43,687 nt of DNA from an uncultured Pseudomonadota bacterium (GTDB lineage Bacteria; Myxococcota_A; UBA796; JAFGLY01). The notes beneath the pieces are model-generated. The model saw only the letters and a list, made by a program, of their open reading frames with translations. It ran no database searches and was not told the origin of the DNA. The stretch lies in assembly GCA_937912125.1 (NCBI GenBank), contig CALDOK010000067.1, positions 1 to 43,687 on the forward strand, written 5' to 3'. This document shows positions 39,009 to 43,687 of the stretch, piece after piece (the stretch's first letter is position 1; each line of letters opens with the position of its first letter). The position numbers were made by a program, and so were the translations under genes.

Positions 39009-42000
39009 TCAGAAGCTGGAACCCAGCTGGGCGTACAGCCCTTCCAGGGAGCCGGGCGCGTAGGCGTACTGGCCGTTGACCCCGAAGCCGTAGCCGACGC
39101 GGGTGGTCAGCCCCAGGCCCCAGCCCAGCACCAGGTCCAGGCGCAGCTCGGCGCCGACGCCCACCAGGGTGTCGCCCAGGGTGCTGGCCAGGGCAGCCCC
39201 GTCGCCAGGGAAGGCGTCGAAGGCGTAGCCGGCGTCGCAGTAGACCGCGCCGTGCAGGGTGCGCAGGAAGATGGGCCAGGTGTTCCAGCCCCGGTCGATG
39301 CGCCAGATGGGCGCCCGGTACTCGAGGGAGGCCAGGTAGTACAGGTCGCCGTAGGCCGCGCCCACGGGGAAGCCGCGCACGGTGCGGTACTCCTCGGGCA
39401 GCACGTAGACCGAGCCCTCGCCGTAGTTTCCTCCCAGTCGGAACGAGCCGTAGCGCAGGTTGTCCCCGGCGGACAGGCCGATGGCCGCCTTGGAGGCCAG
39501 CACGTGGTTGCCCAGCCAGGGCAGGCTGGTGTACTCGCGCCACTCGGCGCTCAGCTGCGCCTGATCGAAGGGCTGGCGGGAGGCGTCGTCGGCGATGGTG
39601 TAGGCGCCCAGCGCGGAGCTGGTCAGCTGCCCCACGATGGAGACGTTGCGCCCCTGCTCTGGAGAGATGCTGTGGGCGTAGCTCTGGGACTTGGCGTAGC
39701 GCCAGCCGCCGCCCACGGCGGGCAGGAAGCCCCGGGTGGGCAGGGTGCTCAGGTAGGCACCCTCGGGGAGCTCGTAGAGGTTTTCGCGCAGGGTGCCGTT
39801 GTAGCGGGCGAAGAGGTACTGCCGCCGGCCCAGGGGGTAGCTGACCTGGGCCCAGGTGCGGGTGCGCTTGTCGTAGTAGTAGACGTCCGAGCGCTCGATG
39901 CCGGGGATCACGGCGCCGCCGCCCTCGGGGGCCCCGGGGTCGGTGTAGATGCTGCCGTAGCGGATGGCCGAGACCGAGGCGCCGGCCGACATGACCGTGC
40001 GCCAGCGGTTCAGGGAGACCGAGCCGCCGCCGCCAACAAAGGCGTTGTCGGTGCGGAAGGTGAGGTAGCCGCTGTAGCCCCAGTGGCGCAGCACGTCGGA
40101 GCCCGAGGTGCCCAGGGAGGCCAGGGCGCCGTACTCGGCCAGGTAGAATCCCGGCGACATGTAGCGAGGGGGCAGCAGGGTGGGCAGCGGGTTGTAGCGG
40201 GAGACGGGCCACTCGAGATCTGCGAGGGTGACCGGCGCCTCGGGCTCGGTGCTGGGGGGCTCGTCCTGCTCGGGCGTCGCCACCTGTGGCGCAGGATCGG
40301 ACTCCATGTCCGTCCGTGGGTCCGCGTCGCCCACATCCGCGAACGCGGGTTCGGTGTACAGGAAGCTTGGGTCGGGGACGCCCAGCGCGACCCTGGCGCT
40401 TTCCAGGACCCCCAGGTCCTTCCAGGCGCTGCGGTCCAGCTGCAGCAGGCGGATGTCGGCGCCGTTCCAGTCGAACTCGGCGAAGGCCATCACCTGGCCG
40501 TCGGGGTGGATGTCGGGCTGGAAGGCCCCTCCCAGCACGTTGGTGACCTGCCACAGGCGGGCGGTGGCCAGCTCGAGGGCGAAGACGTTGGAGATGCCGG
40601 TGTGGTCGGAGACGAAGTAGAGCAGCGATCCGTCGGGGTGCCAGGCGGGATCCCGCTCCACGGCCATGTCTCGTGTGAGCTGGTGCGTGAACTCGCCGCT
40701 GGGGCTGACCAGCCACAGATCCCGCTGGCCGTCGCGCCACATGGACAGGGCGATGTGCTGGCCGTCGGGCGAGAAGCGGGGGTTGGACAGCTGTACGTGC
40801 CCCTGGTGGTCGGTCAGGGGTGTGACCAACCCCGCGATGGAGAAGCGCGCCAGGTCGTTGACCTGGGCCTGGTTGGTGACCGCCACCAGATCCCGGCCGT
40901 CGGGCGAGAACTCGGGATCCCGAGCGCGGGCGCGCTCGGTGACCTGCTCGAGGCGGTCGGTCTCGAGGTGGTAGAGGTAGAGGTCCTCGAAGCTGTAGTA
41001 GATGTCGTAGGCGTGGGTGCTGGCGAAGGCGAAGGCCGCGCTGTCGGCCCGCCAGGCGAAGCTGTGGGGGGAGGTCTCGTCGTACAGCTTGCGGGGATCG
41101 CGGCCGTCCGCGCTGGCCAGCCAGATGCCCGGGCCGTGCTCGCGGCTGTTGCAGCTGTACAGCAGCTTGGCGCCGTCGGGGCTGAAGCGCGGGCCGTTGC
41201 AGGCCGCCTGGCCATCGCTCACCATGGCGCTCTCGGTCAGGCCCTCGGCCTCGAGCTCCGCCTTGACCGCGGCGTAGCGCTGCTCGACCTCGGCGCGCCA
41301 GTCGGCGTAGTAGGCGCGGTAGCTGCGGCCGTGGATGCGCTTGGCGGGTAGCCAGTAGGGGATGATCCAGCGCCCGTAGCCGTGGATCCATTCATTCCAG
41401 GTGTCGTGGCCCGCTTGTTCCGCGATGTACTGCACGAAGTCCTGGCCGAACAGATAGCGCAGGTTGCCGTAGGGCGGGTCGGACTGGAAGCCGTCCAGGT
41501 TGCCCAGGGGAGGGAAGTGACCCTCGAGGGTGGTCATCCGCTTGATCATCGCGGCTTCGCTGGCCCGACCGCGGCCCCCGGCGGTCAGCTCGGTCTCGGT
41601 CCAGGTGGCGATGCCTTCGGTGATCCAGCCTGGCGAGACCATGTTCATGCTGACGATGCGCCCGAAGACCAGGCGCAGGACCCGCGGCAGGCCCTCGACG
41701 GTGTCCAGGTGCAGGATGTGGGTGAGCTCGTGGGTGAGGATCGAGCGGTTCCAGTCGTCGTAGTAGTTCAGCGTGGACGCCTCGGTGGGCGCGGTCACGT
41801 AGATGACGATGGTGTTGACGGGCAGAGGGGTGGCGTAGCCGTTGGCGCTGTCGGTCCAGTCCACCAGCACAAGCTCGATGCGGCGCTTGGGATCGGTGCC
41901 CCAGCGCTCCACCAGGCTCTCGTAGATCTCGTCGCACATGGAGCCCATGTCGGCGGCGATGGGCTCGAGGCCTTCGTGGAAGGTGATGGTGAAGTGCTCG

Positions 42001-42176
42001 GTGCGCATGGAGTGCCAGCGCAGGGCCGGGTCGTAGCTGGCTGCCTGAGCGGCGGGCAGCGGCGAGCTACCAGGCGGCGCCGCCAGGGCGGCGAGGGCGA
42101 CGGCGGCGGCCAGGAGGGGGCCCCGCATGGCCCGGCGTGGCGCGTTCCTGAAGGGGGGGGCGAGGGCTGGTCTCAC
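39009..42176 (-). CDS. Metallopeptidase / TolB-propeller / outer-membrane barrel fusion
   Basis: A 1055-aa exported protein in three parts. After the signal peptide (ending near PAAQA), residues about 50-330 form a peptidase-MA-like zinc protease: HELTH at 149-153 is the HExxH site and ITEGIATW (Glu about 187) gives the third ligand. Residues about 330-600 are TolB/PD40 propeller repeats (GPRFSPDGAKLLYSCN, DPEFSPDGRDLVAV, NPRFSPDGQHIALSMW, DPAWHPDGSLLYFV). After an acidic Pro linker, residues about 660-1055 look like an Omp85/D15 beta-barrel ending in Phe (YAQLGSSF), as outer-membrane barrels do. The GTG at 42176 has GGAG at 8 nt; the ATG at 42128 has none. It is co-transcribed with the lytic transglycosylase. 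Confidence 0.87.
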   Translation of the reverse strand: MRPALAPPFRNAPRRAMRGPLLAAAVALAALAAPPGSSPLPAAQAASYDPALRWHSMRTEHFTITFHEGLEPIAADMGSMCDEIYESLVERWGTDPKRRIELVLVDWTDSANGYATPLPVNTIVIYVTAPTEASTLNYYDDWNRSILTHELTHILHLDTVEGLPRVLRLVFGRIVSMNMVSPGWITEGIATWTETELTAGGRGRASEAAMIKRMTTLEGHFPPLGNLDGFQSDPPYGNLRYLFGQDFVQYIAEQAGHDTWNEWIHGYGRWIIPYWLPAKRIHGRSYRAYYADWRAEVEQRYAAVKAELEAEGLTESAMVSDGQAACNGPRFSPDGAKLLYSCNSREHGPGIWLASADGRDPRKLYDETSPHSFAWRADSAAFAFASTHAYDIYYSFEDLYLYHLETDRLEQVTERARARDPEFSPDGRDLVAVTNQAQVNDLARFSIAGLVTPLTDHQGHVQLSNPRFSPDGQHIALSMWRDGQRDLWLVSPSGEFTHQLTRDMAVERDPAWHPDGSLLYFVSDHTGISNVFALELATARLWQVTNVLGGAFQPDIHPDGQVMAFAEFDWNGADIRLLQLDRSAWKDLGVLESARVALGVPDPSFLYTEPAFADVGDADPRTDMESDPAPQVATPEQDEPPSTEPEAPVTLADLEWPVSRYNPLPTLLPPRYMSPGFYLAEYGALASLGTSGSDVLRHWGYSGYLTFRTDNAFVGGGGSVSLNRWRTVMSAGASVSAIRYGSIYTDPGAPEGGGAVIPGIERSDVYYYDKRTRTWAQVSYPLGRRQYLFARYNGTLRENLYELPEGAYLSTLPTRGFLPAVGGGWRYAKSQSYAHSISPEQGRNVSIVGQLTSSALGAYTIADDASRQPFDQAQLSAEWREYTSLPWLGNHVLASKAAIGLSAGDNLRYGSFRLGGNYGEGSVYVLPEEYRTVRGFPVGAAYGDLYYLASLEYRAPIWRIDRGWNTWPIFLRTLHGAVYCDAGYAFDAFPGDGAALASTLGDTLVGVGAELRLDLVLGWGLGLTTRVGYGFGVNGQYAYAPGSLEGLYAQLGSSF

Positions 42177-42555
42177 GTGCTGATCTCCGAGGGCCCATCA
42201 TGCCCCATTCGGGGTGGCTTCGCCTGCGGTGGGAGGGTGCGCGGTTTCATTCGCTCCTGCGCACGGGTCCAGAATATGAAAATTGTCCTGGTTGTCAGAG
42301 TGGACAGGTGGCGGGGGCTGCCACGTCGAGTATCATTCTCTCACTCTCCGCCAGGCGTGCGTCTATGACCAAGGCTCGAACCACCCCGCCACACTGTTGA
42401 CTGGCGCAAGCCCGCGGTCGTGGGCTCGTTCCAGAGGCCCGGAGCCACCGCGCTCCGAGGTGGGGATGCCGGGTGCCTGGGCCGCCTCGCGACTTCGCTC
42501 GACGAACACCGCGCCGTGTGCGCGACTTCACCAACCCCCATCAAGGGAGAAGACT
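42177..42555. other. Gene-free control region between barrel fusion and redoxin genes
   Basis: A 379-bp intergenic stretch with lower GC around 42240-42300. It holds a probable promoter for the minus-strand gene (annotated separately). Toward the redoxin gene a TATCAT at 42331-42336 and a TTGACT at about 42399-42404 are isolated promoter-like hexamers that do not pair at a sensible spacing. Short reading frames here (up to 79 codons) have no family resemblance. No hairpin or riboswitch was recognised. Confidence 0.5.
42271..42298 (-). promoter_or_regulatory. Sigma-70-like promoter of the barrel-fusion gene
   Basis: On the minus strand CTGACA (42298-42293) and TATTCT (42276-42271) are separated by 16 bp, close to TTGACA-N17-TATAAT and in a locally AT-richer stretch. 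The predicted leader is about 88 nt. Confidence 0.5.
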
Positions 42556-43425
42556 GTGAACCTTCACACCACCCTACCGCTGCTGTTTGCAGCGGGCCTG
42601 CTCACCGCGTGCGGCGAGAAGGCGGACACCGGCGCCTCCGACATGGACACCGGCGCCTCCGACATGGACGGCGACGGGCTGACCTACGAAGAGGAGCTCG
42701 AGCTGGGCACCGACCCGTCGATGGCCGACTCCGACGAGGATGGCCTGGATGACGGCGAAGAGGCCGACTACGGCACCGACCCGACGGTGGCCGACAGCGA
42801 CGGCGACACCTACCTGGACGGCGAAGAAGTCGAAGCGGGCACCAACCCCACCAACGAGTACAGCCACACCTACACCGGCGGCTACAACGTGGGCTACTGC
42901 GCCGACGGCCTGCCCACCCCCACCGGCCCCACCGGCTCCTGCAGCTTCAACCACGGCGGCAGCACCTACAACTGGACCTGCTACCAGGTCGGCGACGTGG
43001 TCGAGAACTTCAGCCTCATCGACCAGCACGGCGAGTACGTCGATCTGTACTCGTTCTGCGGCCAGCACATCGTGCTCACCAGCGGGGCATTCTGGTGACC
43101 CTCTTGCTCTTCTGAGGCCGGTACGGCCCAGTCCACGCAAGACACCTACGCCGATCAGGGTTTCCAGTACATCTCCACCTGGACAGGGGACAACCAGGGC
43201 AACGCGCCCGACGAGTCCGACCTGTCCTCCTGGGCCACCGGCAAGGGCATGACCACCGTGCCGGCGCTCGGCTACTCCAGCGATGACATCGCGTCCCTCG
43301 ACGCCTTGGCCTACTGGTTCGAGCAGGACATGTACATCCCCACCGTCTACCAGATCGACCGCACCATGACGGTCGTGGCGGCCGACTCGGGGAACACCAA
43401 CCCCAGCGGCTTCCTGTCCAAGTAG
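42556..43425 (+). CDS. Probable selenocysteine-containing redoxin lipoprotein
   Basis: A 289-aa exported protein. The GTG at 42556 follows GGGAG and gives MNLHTTLPLLFAAGLLTAC, a lipoprotein signal. Residues about 35-95 are acidic thrombospondin-type-3-like calcium repeats (DMDGDGLTYEEELELGTDP, DSDEDGLDDGEE, DSDGDTYLDGEE). A thioredoxin-like redoxin domain follows. At codon 181 (43096-43098) an in-frame TGA falls in SGAFW-U-PSC, where the family has the CxxC redox motif, and the frame then runs 108 more codons to TAG. A hairpin with a GU-starting loop lies 22 nt after the TGA. I read this as Sec incorporation giving a UxxC centre. Alternatives are a sequencing error or a recent nonsense mutation. 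A terminator follows. Confidence 0.85.
42625..42666 (+). repeat. Exact 21-bp tandem duplication in the redoxin gene
   Basis: Two perfect copies of a 21-bp unit (42625-42645 and 42646-42666) encode DTGASDM twice, just after the lipid-anchor region. The unit keeps the frame and lengthens the linker before the calcium-binding repeats. Identity at every base suggests a recent duplication. Confidence 0.9.
43096..43131 (+). promoter_or_regulatory. Candidate bacterial SECIS element
   Basis: The TGA at 43096-43098 is followed by a hairpin: GGCCG (43116-43120), loop GTA, CGGCC (43124-43128). The stem extends by CTG/CAG (43112-43114 with 43129-43131) if A43115 is bulged. The loop starts with G followed by U and lies 22 nt after the TGA. 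This fits the general bacterial SECIS model: loop 16-37 nt from the UGA, a G among the first loop bases, stem of at least 4 bp. Confidence 0.7.
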
Positions 43426-43445
43426 TGCTTCCCTGAGCATCCCAG

Positions 43446-43480
43446 GCCGGGGTCGCTGTGCGGCCCCGGCTTTGTGATTT
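43446..43480 (+). terminator. Rho-independent terminator of the redoxin gene
   Basis: An 11-bp stem (GCCGGGGTCGC with GCGGCCCCGGC, one U-G pair) closes on a TGT loop and is followed by TTTGTGATTT. It begins 20 bp after the TAG stop. It is the clearest terminator in the window, and its place after the TAG supports read-through of the TGA as normal expression. Confidence 0.9.
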
Positions 43481-43490
43481 GGAGTTCACG

Positions 43491-43687
43491 ATGCGAGTCC
43501 TGCGCCTCTCTCTGCCCCTCGCGCTCGCGGCCTGCGTGGCCACAGGCTGCTTCGTGGGCGAGCCCAAGTTCGACGACTCCGGCGAGCCCACCGAGGGCGA
43601 CGCGGACACCGACACCGACGCCGACACCGACGCGGATGGTGACGCCGACGCCGACGCCGACAGCGACGCCGACACTGACCCCAGCGG
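43491..43687 (+). CDS. Asp-rich lipoprotein, 3' end beyond the window
   Basis: An incomplete gene running off the end. The ATG at 43491 follows GGAG at 8 nt. The product begins MRVLRLSLPLALAACVATGC, a lipoprotein signal with lipobox Cys, then FVGEPKFDDSGEPTEG and a run of alternating Asp with Ala, Thr, Gly or Ser. This matches the acidic linkers after the lipid anchor in other exported proteins here (36030, 42556). The functional domain lies outside the window. It follows a terminator, so it has its own promoter or is transcribed by read-through. Confidence 0.85.
   Translation, partial: MRVLRLSLPLALAACVATGCFVGEPKFDDSGEPTEGDADTDTDADTDADGDADADADSDADTDPS
43599..43679 (+). repeat. Degenerate hexamer repeat encoding (Asp-Ala/Thr)n
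   Basis: Imperfect tandem units of GACGCC / GACACC / GACGCG encode about 13 Asp-X dipeptides in the lipoprotein linker. The period of six keeps the frame, so copy-number changes would only alter linker length. Confidence 0.85.

Noticed and set aside
37809..41351. A 1180-codon open frame on the plus strand
   Set aside because: It is opposite the transglycosylase and the barrel-fusion genes, is rich in Gly, Val and Gln as expected from GC-rich antisense, and has no domain motif.
42331..42404. TATCAT and TTGACT as a promoter for the redoxin gene
   Set aside because: The two hexamers are in the wrong order and spacing, so they do not form one promoter.
42283..43098. Redoxin gene ended at the TGA as a complete 181-codon protein
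   Set aside because: It would lose the redox CxxC and half of the thioredoxin fold. The same frame continues with family-like sequence to a TAG followed by a terminator.

Overview
The window comes from a very GC-rich bacterium with a didermal envelope, most likely a myxobacterium-like member of the Myxococcota/deltaproteobacterial group. The evidence is a MYXO-CTERM-like C-terminus (glycine/leucine-rich helix followed by RRRR), MopE-like Cys/Asp repeats joined to VCBS/FG-GAP repeats, many lipoproteins with Asp/Thr/Ala-rich linkers, a eukaryotic-type Ser/Thr kinase with membrane segments, a hybrid sensor kinase, two sigma-54 promoters and a probable selenoprotein. This assignment is inferred from gene content. 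No rRNA, tRNA, insertion sequence, prophage or CRISPR array was seen.

Layout. 1-5.1 kb: a heptamer tandem repeat, NAD synthetase (minus), a divergent YfhO-like membrane protein, and a YCF48/BNR-type lipoprotein behind a sigma-54 promoter. 5.1-13 kb: a small membrane protein, a GH-A-clan glycosidase lipoprotein, then a tightly packed set (peptide deformylase predicted to be a lipoprotein, Dam methylase, hybrid histidine kinase, small membrane protein), facing a minus-strand pair of 3-methyladenine glycosylase and a sulfatase-like lipoprotein. 13-15.2 kb: a double-rubredoxin NADH:rubredoxin oxidoreductase and a rubrerythrin, together a probable peroxide-reduction chain. 15.2-20.8 kb: a shortened pyruvate-kinase-like protein, a 64-aa protein, and a sigma-54-driven operon comM / DUF3006-like / recA closed by a strong terminator, then an unknown protein. 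21-26 kb: a secreted protein, a Ser/Thr kinase, a Spy/CpxP-like protein, an MBL-fold hydrolase and a MYXO-CTERM lipoprotein. 26-31.4 kb: a PLP enzyme with RarA, an LpxH-like phosphoesterase, an MreB-like protein missing the usual catalytic Glu, and a zinc-ribbon membrane protein. 31.5-42.2 kb: SppA, a MopE/VCBS lipoprotein with a partner, a propeller lipoprotein, a lytic transglycosylase and a 1055-aa metallopeptidase/TolB-propeller/beta-barrel fusion. 42.5-43.7 kb: a redoxin lipoprotein with an in-frame TGA, and the start of another Asp-rich lipoprotein.

Three points stand out. First, the redoxin gene at 42556-43425 reads through a TGA exactly at the first position of a CxxC motif (UPSC), with a hairpin downstream that fits the bacterial SECIS model, so it is probably a selenoprotein. 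Second, two genes 13 kb apart (a YCF48-like lipoprotein, and the comM-recA operon) share near-identical sigma-54 promoters with the same GATC-centred palindrome TCGACGATCGTCGA about 50 bp upstream. This points to one enhancer-binding regulator for both and to sigma-54 control of transformation/recombination functions. Third, GATC sites in the comM control region are clustered, three of them exactly 11 bp apart, and an apparently orphan Dam methylase is encoded in the same window. Convergent genes are packed so closely that several pairs share or abut stop codons.
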